The position numbers and the translations under genes were made by a program. From the NCBI GenBank assembly GCA_036940085.1, contig JALLBK010000400.1, positions 1 through 32,014 of the forward strand: a DNA stretch of 32,014 nt. The letters run 5' to 3'. This DNA comes from Discostella pseudostelligera (lineage: Eukaryota > Bacillariophyta > Thalassiosirophyceae > Thalassiosirales > Thalassiosiraceae). This document shows, one piece after another, positions 1 to 9,559 of the stretch. The notes below the pieces were generated by a model, which saw only the letters and a program-made list of their open reading frames with translations, made no database searches and was not told the DNA's origin. Positions within the stretch are counted from its first letter, which is position 1. The number at the start of each line of letters is the position of its first letter.

Positions 1-23
1 AGGCTGGTTCAACTAAGAAACAA

Positions 24-421
24 TCATATTTTTACAATGGGTGGAAACATGGCCATTTTATTACTAGCATCATTGTCATCCACCACATCGCCCTCAAAGT
101 ATTCGTCAGTGTCGTCATGCTCAAACTCCTCATCCCTGATGACCCAGTGGATCTGTCACTTTTCTCAATGATCATGTTGCGAATCTGCTTGGCAACACAA
201 ACTTCCTCTGGAATATTGGGAGAACCAGTGGGCTCCTTGGTGCGATATAAACTCTGGAACCTAGAAGTAATTGTAACAGAGCGATTATTTGTGGCATATG
301 TCTTGTGAAACTGATACTTCACTTGATCCCAGTTGTCAGGATTGAGTGGCTGAATCTTCTCAATAACTTCAAGCAAGTGAAGCATTTCATCTTGTTGCCA
401 ACTTGATCCACGGGGAGCCAT
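24..421 (-). CDS. DUF6818-type Myb/SANT-like protein, frame disrupted near the C-terminus
   Basis: Starts at ATG 421 with MAPRGSSW. The first ~88 residues match the DUF6818 pattern known in stramenopiles: a tryptophan-led helix, a second conserved W (NPDNWDQV), then RF.SLYRTKEPTG.PN and a closing KSD. This suggests DNA binding, but no target can be named. The start frame stays open to 32 but becomes unlike a protein after SSG (about 135-140). One frame over, the same DNA reads an acidic tail (DEEFEHDDTDEYFEGD) that ends at a stop at 24-26. A single missing base in the GGG run there would join the two. It is either a sequencing indel or a young pseudogene. The family call is fairly safe; the gene's integrity is not. 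Confidence 0.6.
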
Positions 422-1287
422 GACAAGGTCGATACGATCGATGATGATATGATCAATGATGGAAGCGGGGGAGGGCCAGGTGGCTGCTGTGGCTGTGGGG
501 TGCTGCAGCTCGATCGAGCTCTACAAAATTTGTGATTTTTTGCCCGATTGTCTCCCCGGACTTATGTCCTTGCTCAGACAGTCTCTATCATCTCTGTCTC
601 TATCTGCGGAGTAAGTCGCTCAACGTCATCCAACATCTACAATCTCAGACGAACCGCGAGACTTGAGACACCATCCGCACACCGATCCGTCATCTTTCGT
701 CATCTCTCTCAGGAGCTGTCCGAGCGAGCTGCACTCAATGCAGGATTGAATCCTGCACAAAATGTCACACAATGTAACGATACAAGACAGGTACTGTCTT
801 CGATGTTGAGAAATGGGAAGGCATCCGGTAGCATACGGTACACGTGAGCTCTTTTTGCAAGTGGACAAAACCGAACCTTGCCCATGTCACTCAGACTGAT
901 GAGTGGATGAAGAACAATCTCGAACTCAAAGGATCAAATTGGATTCTCTACGCGGTTACAAAAACCCATTTTATCAGAGCAAATGGCGAAAAAATCACCT
1001 TCAATGTAGAACCTAACCTAATAATATAATACAACAAAGGACAAGGCTTAACAATCACAACAATCACTTCAAATAATGAGCTCCGGTGGAGCACTGGCAC
1101 TGGAGTAAACATACTAATACCATATTATTGCTACCGGTATCAGCAAATGCCTCAACCCCCTACAACGATACAAATCGGCGGCCAATATCACTTGAATTCT
1201 TCAGATGCATGTGCCATACCATCATCTCATCTCAGCATCTCTACAGATCACTACCATCTGACCGATAACCTTCCAGCCAGGTAGGAC
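422..1287. other. Intergenic region between the DUF6818 gene and HSF
   Basis: About 870 bp with no convincing gene. The open stretches at 548-847, 626-868 and 844-1029 have no conserved motif, and the last has no ATG. Visible sites are a perfect 14-bp palindrome (AGCTCGATCGAGCT, 507-520) and a CACGTG E-box at 841-846. It probably holds the promoters of the divergent DUF6818 and HSF genes, and possibly an HSF 5' UTR. Confidence 0.5.
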
Positions 1288-2769
1288 ATGCTGCTGTGCC
1301 ACCGCATCACAAATACTCCTATGAATTCTCGCAACAGCTTCAACAGCAAGAACAGCATCAAAGACGAGGTCGCTGAAGAGACATTTTCCAAATCCAGCCA
1401 GGAACAGGCCGAAGTTTTGATGATGAATAGTTTATCAGCGAGTTTGCCTCAGCAGATGACGAATGTGATGATTCCTCAGCAGCATGGTCAGGTGCTGACG
1501 ATGCTGAATCAGCAAGGAACAATAATCAGTCAACAGCAACAGCACCCCAACCTTATTAATGGTTTCATAATGAACAAGAACAACAATGCTGCATCCGTCT
1601 TGAATACTATCGGGGGATGGAATGCTGGCTATCATACCGGCGCGAGCACCAGGACTAGCATGGAGCCCATGTACACAAACATCATGCGCACCATCCCGCC
1701 TACTAGTAGCCGCACAGACTTTGATCCGAGTTTGCTAAGCCTACCCAAGAAAAGGAAACACAAGGCCAAGGAATTATTTCCCCAGAAACTCATGCGCGTT
1801 CTTTCCATAGAGGAATGCCAACATGCGATGCGTTGGATGCCCGACGGATGTTCATTCTGCATTATTGATTCGCAGGCATTGGTCAATTTTGTCCTACCGA
1901 AGTACTTCAAGGAGGCGAAGTTTTCTAGCTTTGTAAGTAGGAGTGTTCATCATTTGTACTTCACTTTCAACTGATACTATTCTACTGAAATTATTGGTCA
2001 TCAACTCATCGCATTTCGTTTCTACTACTATTGATAGACTCGCAAACTAAACAGATGGGGTTTCAAACACTTCTCCCTACCTCCGTCTGAGCAATCTTTG
2101 TCAGAGCGTGAAATTTCTATTTACTGCCACGATAAGTTCCTACGACATATTCCGTCTTTATGTGAGCAGATGAACGGAGGGTATCGAAGACCTCAGGAAG
2201 TTGGCGTTATTCTTGGGTCTAGAAGTACTCAAGATGGGATGCAGTTAGCTCTACAGCAACAGCAGCAACAGCAACAACAACAAAGTATGATGATGACAAT
2301 GAATCAACTACGTCAGATCGAGCAGCAGCGAATGACGATGCTGCAACAGCTTATGGAACAAGAACAAAGAATGTTGATGCAATCACATCATTTCCAACAA
2401 GGAGGAAGTCATCCTGGAGCTCTTCTCATGGGGCAGGCAGGAAGAGTCGGTGGAGCATCAATGATCAGCAACAGCAACATGATTGGTTTGAATGATAGCC
2501 CTAGTTCTCTCTTGGGACGAAATCTCGACAATTTCGTGAACAATTGTTCCACCCAAGGATTGAATCGGATCTCCCAAGGACTCATGCCATATCTTCCTAC
2601 GAAGAATGATCGGGGATTCATTCTTGGCGCACTCTCCTCCGCATCAAATAATGTTGCTGGCAAGCCCTTCACGGCAAATGATGCAAATAATCCTGGGGAA
2701 AAGTTTCAGTCAAACTCCCAGTTTTTCCGCAATAATTCATCACCCAACACCGGTAGTGACTCCGGCTGA
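1288..2769 (+). CDS. Heat shock factor (HSF-type) transcription factor
   Basis: Two exons, 1288-1932 and 2038-2769, give about 458 residues. The 105-bp intron begins GTAAGT and ends GATAG. Splicing restores the HSF recognition-helix region KFSSF+TRKLNRWGF, equivalent to the usual F.SFVRQLN.YGF. The DNA-binding domain spans roughly residues 160-265: a basic lead-in (KKRKHKAK), LFPQKLMRVL, an SFCIID strand, LPKYFKEAKFSSF, then FYCHDKF-like ISIYCHDKFLR. After it come a polyglutamine run (about residues 288-297) and a Gln/Met-rich helix, LRQIEQQRMTMLQQLMEQEQ, which may be the trimerisation coiled coil. The N-terminal 150 residues are Gln/Asn-rich and low complexity. It should act in the nucleus on heat shock elements. 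The exact start is uncertain, since ATG 1321 is also in frame. HSFs are expanded in diatoms, so stress specificity cannot be inferred. Confidence 0.88.
2254..2283 (+). repeat. CAG/CAA trinucleotide tract encoding polyglutamine
   Basis: About ten consecutive Gln codons (mixed CAG and CAA) lie inside HSF exon 2, just before the putative coiled coil. The mixed codons suggest a fairly stable tract rather than a recent pure expansion. Confidence 0.8.
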
Positions 2770-3020
2770 AGCCTCCAATGTAGGTATCGGGAGCGATTCG
2801 ACAGGAAGTAATCGAAAAGAGAATCATCGAAAGGAGCACCACCGCCACCACTATTCACATATTTTTCATGCGTTATGTTTGACTGACGGAATTGTAGTAC
2901 AAAAGTAGTAATCCAATTTTGTGCCATTTTATGTGATGAATGTAATTTGAGACGGGGAGAGCATGAAGCTCTGTACAAAGATGATACGGCGGAAGTTGAT
3001 AAAAGGCGTGGAGCAAATTA

Positions 3021-5040
3021 TCAATTCAACCTCCGATTCTCGAATTCTTTTTTCACTTCATCCCGAAGTAGCCGGCGCAATATCTTCCCACTGGCAGACT
3101 TAGGGATCTGCTCCAAGAACACAACACCTCCGTTGATACGCTTATGGGGTGATACTCTCTCTTTCACCCAATTCATCAAAAGTTCCTTCGTCACTTCGTT
3201 TGGCTCCACGGAAGGTTTGAGAACAACATATGCTCGAGGAAGTTCACCGGACGCTTCATCTGGGACCTGAACAATAGCCACATCCTCAACAAGTTCATTC
3301 TGAAAGAGTAGTTCTTCTAATTCGGCAGGCGCGACCTGGTAACCGCGAACTTTGATGAGCTCTTTCAATCTATCGGTAATATAAAAGAATCCATCTGGAT
3401 CATAGTAGGCAAGATCTCCAGTTCGTAGCCATCCACCGTCACTGAGACATTCTTTCGTTTTGTCGACATCATTGAAGTAGCCCATCATCACCTGCGGTCC
3501 TTTGATACATAGCTCACCATGTTCGTTGGGACCGAGACTGCGGCCTGTATCTGGATCAATAATCTTTCCGTGTGTGGAAGATGTCAAAGGTCCGACGGAT
3601 CCCATTTTTGGATCAGATTCAGAGATCATTGTTGCAAGAGGAGATAATTCGGACATGCCTGCAAATGAAGTCGACAACGACAAGTGGGTAAGGCAACGGT
3701 TACTCATGACTCCATTCATCCGTTGATTGAACACTTTATTGTTCTTACCCCAAGCTTGCTTGATATCCAAATTCAACCTCTTCCTGACAGTTTCCTCGGT
3801 ATCCTTTCCCAATGGTGCAGCAGCAGAGACAATCGTTTTGAGACTTTCCATATTGTGCTCATCAACAATGGGATGTTTTGCCAATCCGAGAATAATCTTC
3901 AAATAGAAATGAATCAAGAGAAGTGATAACAAATCATGAACTCATGCTTCGATGAAATGAGCTGACAGTAGCACAAAAGAATCATTCATCACTCACGGGT
4001 GGTACAAGATGCGCACGCTCCGGCCTATGCTCCTGGACCAGCTGACAGAACCTGTCAAGATCAAATCTATCCGACATAGTGATTAGTTCTTGACCACGCC
4101 ATCCACAGTAGATGAGGGATACAATCAGTCCATATATATGGAAGAACGGAAGTGGACTAACGAGTTTGTGATGCTGGGGAAACACTCGGCGCTCAACCTC
4201 ATCGAGCTGAAGCAAATTGGCAACAATATTTGCATGACTTAGCATACATCCCTTGGAAAGACCAGTAGTTCCGGACGAGTAGGGTAGAAGAAACGGATGG
4301 CTCTTTGCGTCAATTGGATCATACTGAGAATTCTTGTCCACAACTTCATATGCCGTCAAACGTTCGAGAAGCTCAGATCCTTGGGGTATCTTGGCATCCG
4401 ATTGCACATCGGGTATCACAATGATGTGTTCCACACAGGGAGCGTCCAGCACCGCGTCTAGTGCCACAGGGAGTAGTTTGGCATGTGTAAATAAGATCTT
4501 AGTATGGCTGGGCACCAAGAGTTTCGATAGCTCCGTCACAGTGTACAAAGGGTTGATCGGTACGAGTTTGGCACCGCAGAGACCCACCGCAAGAGATATT
4601 GGGAGATAGTCGACATTGTTGGGAGAAAAGATCGAGACTGTCTCATTGGGCTTGAGTTGATATTCCGTCTTGAGAGCTGATGCAATCCGATTCATACGGA
4701 CGTGATAATCGGAGAAGGTGCGTGTCTCTCCAGTAGATCCATCTCGAACCGCGACCTTGTCGGCAATGTCGGGATTTGTCCATTCCGATGAGACAAATTC
4801 ATGCACGGGAGATAATGTCGATGGATCCACAATAGGAGAGTAGGGGCTGGAAACAACGTGGATGTTGCAGACGTCGGCGAGGGCACCCCTGGTGAGGTAT
4901 GACGATGCGGTGAAGTTTCGTAGCACAGCGAGTTCGGCCCGCCGAGCGATGACATCAATGGACGACGATGCAGATGCAAATGCATATGGTTGCCGCGCTT
5001 TGGACAAATAATAGGGGAAACACCGGCGGAGAGATATCAT
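3021..5040 (-). CDS. 4-coumarate-CoA ligase-like / acyl-CoA synthetase (ANL superfamily)
   Basis: Three exons on the minus strand: 5040-3997, 3896-3749 and 3658-3021, about 609 residues. Intron 1 (100 bp, GTGAGT..AAG) joins HLVPP to IILGLAKHP. Intron 2 (90 bp, GTAAG..CAG) is in frame and stop-free; removing it restores IKQAWGMSELSP. ANL motifs are complete: P-loop YSSGTTGLSKG (residues 254-264), the YGMTE-equivalent AWGMSE, GWLRTGDLAYYDPDGFFY, the DRLKELIKVRGYQVAP hinge, and the catalytic lysine in PKSASGKILRR. The enzyme adenylates a carboxylic acid and transfers it to CoA. The family also covers medium- and long-chain fatty acids, so the substrate is open. The first ~60 residues form a basic, Ser/Ala-rich extension (ISLRRCFPYYLSKARQ), probably mitochondrial. 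The C-terminus (RRLN) lacks a peroxisomal PTS1. It is divergent from the hydrolase at 5689. Confidence 0.93.
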
Positions 5041-5688
5041 TGCTTGGAAGGAATGAAACAGTATCGCTGCAAATTGCCAACTATTGTTTGCTCATGAGGT
5101 ATCCAAGAGGTGTGGATTATGGTTGAGGACGATTTATGGATCCATTTGAGCGCATCTCCTTTGCCTTTGCTTCCTTCTCCTCGACCTCGACGTCGTCGTC
5201 ATGGTAATGTTGTTTGCTACTGTAGAGATGATGTTGTAGAGGTATCTGCACATGCCACGTGACACCTCAGTTCTCAACTCTATCGCCAATCGCCAAACTG
5301 TTGACGTCATCACTCATCACAAGATCCCCACAAGAGCCCACACCTAGATACGATACGCTGGCTTTGTCTCAAATATCGCCAACACAAGGATCTTGGTCGT
5401 CATGATGTTGTTGTTGGCGCCACTTCCACTTCCGCCCTCGGCCGCCGTCGCCGTCTCCCTACGATCGTATCCCCTATCCCTAACCGTATCCATACATTAT
5501 CCCTATCCTCTTGCCATCCTCTCCCAGACGATGAACTTGTTCTAGCTCTGGTGGAGGCGGGATATGAAAGTTTCATCCGTCGATGTTCGTACCCAACATC
5601 AATCATCTCTTTGCTTGACGATGTGAAACGATCTGAGCAATCCATATCTTACTAATCACAATCTAATTCTCGACACTCTCTCAAGAGA
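5041..5688. promoter_or_regulatory. Shared divergent promoter region (CoA ligase / hydrolase)
   Basis: 648 bp between two divergent start codons. A GGCGCC palindrome lies at about 5415-5420 (TTGGCGCCAC). Two upstream open stretches exist on the plus strand: one from ATG 5402 with a hydrophobic start (MMLLLAPLPLPPSAAVAV) that stops after about 47 codons, and one in the hydrolase's own frame from about 5400 to a TAA at 5653. TACTAAT just before a CTCTCTCAAG resembles a branch point plus 3' splice site, so an upstream exon or 5'-UTR intron is possible but not shown. Confidence 0.4.
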
Positions 5689-6735
5689 ATGTCATCGACC
5701 CATTCTCAACGAATAGAATGCAAGTTTGGCACCTTTCCCCTTCAGAGAACTATAACTTCATTGCCGAAACAAAACCAACCGCGGCTTTGCATAGCCTATC
5801 GCATACTACACCCGTCATTATTAAATAACACTGCACCGGAACAAGCTGATTCAGCACAGCCAGCTCCTCTCCTTGTCGTTCACGGAGGTCCTTCGTTGCC
5901 ATCCGAATATCTCACTCCACTTGCCAATCATATTCATAATCGATCAATCATATTTTACGATCAATTGGGATGTGGTTGGAGCTCTATTCCTCGACAAAAG
6001 GAGTGGTATGGGGTTACGCAAATGTCTCACGATTTAGGAGAACTATTACAACATTTAAAAGATGTTTGGAGGATACAATCATTTCATTTACTGGGGCACT
6101 CATTGGGTGGGGCAATTGGATATGAATACCTCAAGATGCAAACTACGAAGAACACGGATGAAAGGCGAGATGTACCTTGTTGTCTATCCTTCATCCTATC
6201 GAATGCATCAACTAATCTTGCATTAAGTTCTTCAGAACAAAGACGCCTTTTTCAAGAATTCCAATTGCAACAATTGCAAACATCGATGCCATCATTCAAT
6301 AATAAACAATTACAAAAAAAGTGTGGGTCCATTGAAGATGAGTTCTTTCATAGTCATATTTGTCGTGCTATGAACAAACCAGCAGAGTTGGAATTAGCAT
6401 TGAGCCGACGTGGTATGGAATGGTCCGCTAATGAATATTCTGCAACACCACTATCTCTTGTTCAGGACCCATTGCCGTCAATCCCGACAACAGACGAATC
6501 AGTAGCATCAGCAAACCCGATGAACCGATTTCCACCAGTTCTCCTCATTCGGGGGCAATATGACTTTGTTACGGAGATTTGCACGCGCGGATGGTTTGAA
6601 ATCTTTACCGACGGTATACAGGAAGTCATCGTGGATGATTGTGCACATTACCCTCACTTCGAACAACCCGAACGCTATTCCTATCAGATTGAGAGGTTTT
6701 GCGGTCTTGCTGAATCGAGCGGCGGGAGAGAATAA
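5689..6735 (+). CDS. Alpha/beta hydrolase, proline iminopeptidase-like (S33)
   Basis: Single exon of 348 residues. The order of motifs matches the S33 proline iminopeptidase / amino-acid amidase group: the oxyanion segment LLVVHGGPSLPSEYL, then YDQLGCGWS, nucleophile elbow LLGHSLGGAIGYEYL (catalytic Ser), acid in RGQYDFVTE, and histidine in DCAHYPHFEQPERY. All three triad residues are visible, so it should be active. It would hydrolyse N-terminal residues or small amides and esters; the exact substrate is not deducible. The lid between the elbow and the acid is Gln-rich (QEFQLQQLQTSM). No signal peptide is seen at this start, though the same frame is open upstream to a TAA at 5653, so an extra upstream exon cannot be excluded. 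The end (GGRE) is shortly followed by non-coding DNA. Confidence 0.87.
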   Translation: MSSTHSQRIECKFGTFPLQRTITSLPKQNQPRLCIAYRILHPSLLNNTAPEQADSAQPAPLLVVHGGPSLPSEYLTPLANHIHNRSIIFYDQLGCGWSSIPRQKEWYGVTQMSHDLGELLQHLKDVWRIQSFHLLGHSLGGAIGYEYLKMQTTKNTDERRDVPCCLSFILSNASTNLALSSSEQRRLFQEFQLQQLQTSMPSFNNKQLQKKCGSIEDEFFHSHICRAMNKPAELELALSRRGMEWSANEYSATPLSLVQDPLPSIPTTDESVASANPMNRFPPVLLIRGQYDFVTEICTRGWFEIFTDGIQEVIVDDCAHYPHFEQPERYSYQIERFCGLAESSGGRE

Positions 6736-6951
6736 CAACAACCTGCGCATTTCATTCTTCTTTGCATTATTGAAATGGAACAGAATCTCTAGACGATTAT
6801 ATTCGAGGGTGGACGTGTTGATAGAACGACGTCGTTATTGCAACAAGAAGTCGTTAAAAATGGTGGTCGCGAAGTTCACTGCTCGAACCGACGTTCGCTG
6901 TTGGTGAATACGCTAGTGCTTGTAAAATCTTAACTGCCTCATTGAAACGGA

Positions 6952-7600
6952 GATCAATAATCGCCGACTGCGCCCTCATTGTCCCTCCGATCATCAACAC
7001 CGACGTAGGTAATGGCCACACTCAGTGCTTCGGCACCGCTCAGCCACGTTTAACTGGAAGAGTCGAGTCGAAAAAATCGACAAATAATGATCGACGCCGA
7101 TTGGCCGCCTCTTCGATTCATCCTATCTTCATCACCGATGCAACCCACAATAATATCTACAACGGTGGTATTCAAGAAGTTATGGCAGGTGATGCCATCA
7201 AGCGAAATCCACTGCCACGTGTCGGAGATGACAGTCGAGTCAAAAACACCAAATCGAAGGATCGACACCGACCGGCCTTATTGTTTCATCCTTTGTCCAT
7301 CGCCGAGGTAATCAACAATATCACTTCTACATTGATGCGCAATCGGAATCGATAACGGTTGCATGTTGACGGCGGATCGGTGACCTTAGTCGAATTGCGC
7401 CGCCGCGTGCAGGAGATTGGAGTCGAATCAAAAGATCTACAAATTGAAGGATCGACGCCGACTGCCCGCCTTTTCGTTTTATCCTTTCTCCATCACCGAG
7501 GTTATCAACAATATCATAGTCTAAATTGATGCGTACTCGGAATTGACAAGCACTTCCGCGTGTAAGTAGTAGATTGAGTCGAGTCAGAAAAGCTGGCTAA
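6952..7600. repeat. Degenerate tandem repeat, about 140-190 bp units, 3-4 copies
   Basis: Units start at about 6952 (most diverged), 7089, 7260 and 7450. Each begins GATCGACGCCGAC or close to it, continues through a pyrimidine-rich stretch to TTYATCCTWTCTYCATC and CACCGAGGT, and has ATCAACAATATC near the middle. Each ends with GAGTCGARTCAAAAA and a short AAATYGAAG. Spacing of the last three starts is 171 and 190 bp, so units have indels as well as substitutions. No terminal inverted repeats or transposase are visible. Seen directly by eye alignment; the origin is unknown. Confidence 0.65.
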
Positions 7601-7645
7601 TTTTGGCGGGAACTCGTGCACCCTGCGAAAGATTTGGCGGGAGAA
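7601..7645 (+). promoter_or_regulatory. Two E2F-like TTTGGCGGGA elements
   Basis: TTTTGGCGGGAA at 7601-7612 and ATTTGGCGGGAGAA at 7632-7645, about 175-220 bp upstream of the ArsS-like start codon. The core fits the E2F/DP consensus TTTSSCGC-like class. Function is inferred. Confidence 0.4.
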
Positions 7646-7818
7646 CTCCGCCTCAGCTCGTCCGTCTGCCGCCACCAACAGCTGCCGCCCATTACCAGCC
7701 ATTACCATCACCATGACGAGCTGGAGTCGGAGATAGGTACGGTCGATACAATAGCAGCGGCATCACCAGAAGATCATCGAATTCACTATTCAATACTACT
7801 TGCGAGTACCCTAAAAGG

Positions 7819-9318
7819 ATGATGCTCAGGAAATTCTCCACTGCCGCGGCCATCCTAGCCTACCGGATCAACGTCGATGCCTTTTCCGCCAGCCCCTCAA
7901 GATCGGCGTTGGCAAGGCGATGGTTGTCGCTCCAATCAACAACTGACAATAATCTTGAGGGGTCACTTGTTTCGCAAACATTGGAGAAGATGGAATCGGA
8001 CGAAGAATTTCAAGAGATCAGTAGGAGAATTCAACGAATTGGTGCCGACGGCATGACACGGGAGGAGAGATTTAAGCGACGACGTGCGCTTACTGAGCTC
8101 GGTGTGCCAAACTTCGTGCAATTTGTCACGGAGAAAAATGTCGACGACACCGCAGACGGAGCCATCAGAAACATGCATCTGTATCGATCGCAACCAACCA
8201 TTCTCCAACTAAACATTGGCCTATATTGCAACCAGGCCTGCAGTCACTGTCATGTGGAATCCTCCCCCCTACGAAAGAAGGAGACCATGTCCTCGGAGAT
8301 TGCGGCACAATGTCTCAAATTACTACAAAATTCGCCAGATGTGGATACGCTCGACTTGACGGGGGGTGCTCCAGAATTGAATCAACAATTCCGTTTCCTG
8401 GTTAGCTTGGCAAGACAGTGGTCGATTGAAAATAAGAGACAATTGACTATAATTGACAGATGCAACCTAACGGTACTATTGGAGCCAGATCAGATTGATT
8501 TGGTAGATTTTCTGAAGGAACATGAAGTGAAAGTCGTTGCCTCCCTACCATGCTATGGAAAAGACAATGTCGACGCTCAACGAGGTCGGGGAGTGTTCGA
8601 CCGCTCCATTGCTGCCCTGTTAAAGTTGAATGCCGCTGGATATGGCACACCGGAGCATCCGGAACTGCAACTTGATTTAGTGTACAATCCATCGGGTCCA
8701 TTCCTGCCTCCCTCTCAGGAGACGCTGTCCCTTGCCTACAAACGAGAGCTGAAGAAGGATTTTGGTATACAGTTCAATAATCTCTTGACTATTACGAATA
8801 TGCCGGTGAGTGTGCCACATTGCATCAACTGCTGCTTTGCTAAGTTCACATCCTTGACACACCTCACGCATTAGTATGTTGTTTCATTTCCAGATCAAGC
8901 GCTTTGCGGACTATTTGGCAAAGCAGGGGAAGATGAAAGACTACATGGAGTTATTGGTTAATAATTACAATTCACAAACTGTCAAGGGATTGATGTGTCT
9001 CAAAACAGTGTCGGTAGGGTGGGATGGTGCTATTTACGATTGTGACTTTAATCAGCAGCTGGGGATGCAAATTGTGGGTGAAATCCATAACAGTGAAATA
9101 ATGTCGACGACAAAGCAACAGCTCAGTGTCTTTGACATTCAGTCGCTTACGGATCTCCAAAAATATTCGATTAGGACTGATAATCACTGCTTTGGTTGCA
9201 CTGCTGGTTCTGGGTAAGTTGTTGTTAACGTAGACTGTGTGAAAATGACATCGTTGTATTGTTTATGGCTCATCACATTTTGAATAATAGTTCATCGTGT
9301 CAGGGTGCTACCGCTTAG
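7819..9318 (+). CDS. arsS: ArsS-like radical SAM/Cys-rich protein, probably plastid-targeted
   Basis: Three exons: 7819-8805, 8894-9213 and 9291-9318, 444 residues. Introns are 88 bp (GTGAGT..CAG) and 77 bp (GTAAGT..TAG). The radical SAM cluster motif is C137-NQA-C141-SH-C144 in IGLYCNQACSHCHVE. Downstream are LDLTGGAPELN, YNPSGPFLPPSQ, FNNLLTITNMP and YDCDFNQQLGMQ. The last exon is needed to complete the C-terminal cysteine signature CFGCTAGSGSSCQG, equivalent to the family's CFGCTAGAGSSCGG. The family includes ArsS, which makes dimethylarsinoyl-sugars from SAM and methylated arsenic; other members are annotated only as radical SAM/Cys-rich. The N-terminus (TAAAILAYRINVDAFSAS) resembles a signal peptide followed by the diatom A-F plastid cleavage motif. 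No arsM or other arsenic gene is adjacent. Confidence 0.85.
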
Positions 9319-9559
9319 ACTCGACGGATCAAACGAGGAGTGTGACATTAGTACTATGGTGCTACGACAGAAGTGTAGTACTTACTCATATCACAGAGAG
9401 ACGATGCAACTACTTCCACAAACTTACAGTAAAATAATTGGTGTGAGGTGAACCTAAATTCAATTTCAAATTTAAGCAGAGAGCGATGTCAATATGAACA
9501 TGAGCAACATTATTTTTCGCTACCTTCCGCTGAAAGAATCTCATCGATAATCATTGACA

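Larger units (their letters stand above)
6736..7818. other. Intergenic region upstream of the ArsS-like gene
   Basis: About 1.1 kb without a convincing gene. The open stretch 6942-7355 begins at TTG, has no recognisable motif and is built from repeat units. The region holds the degenerate tandem repeat (6952-7600) and two GGCGGGA elements at 7601-7645 close to the ArsS-like start. Confidence 0.6.

Noticed and set aside
3659..3748. Apparent 30-residue insertion in the CoA ligase
   Set aside because: Bounded by GTAAG and CAG; removing it restores the conserved AWGMSE, so it is an intron.
6942..7355. 137-codon plus-strand open frame
   Set aside because: Begins at TTG, is made of the degenerate repeat units, and shows no motif.
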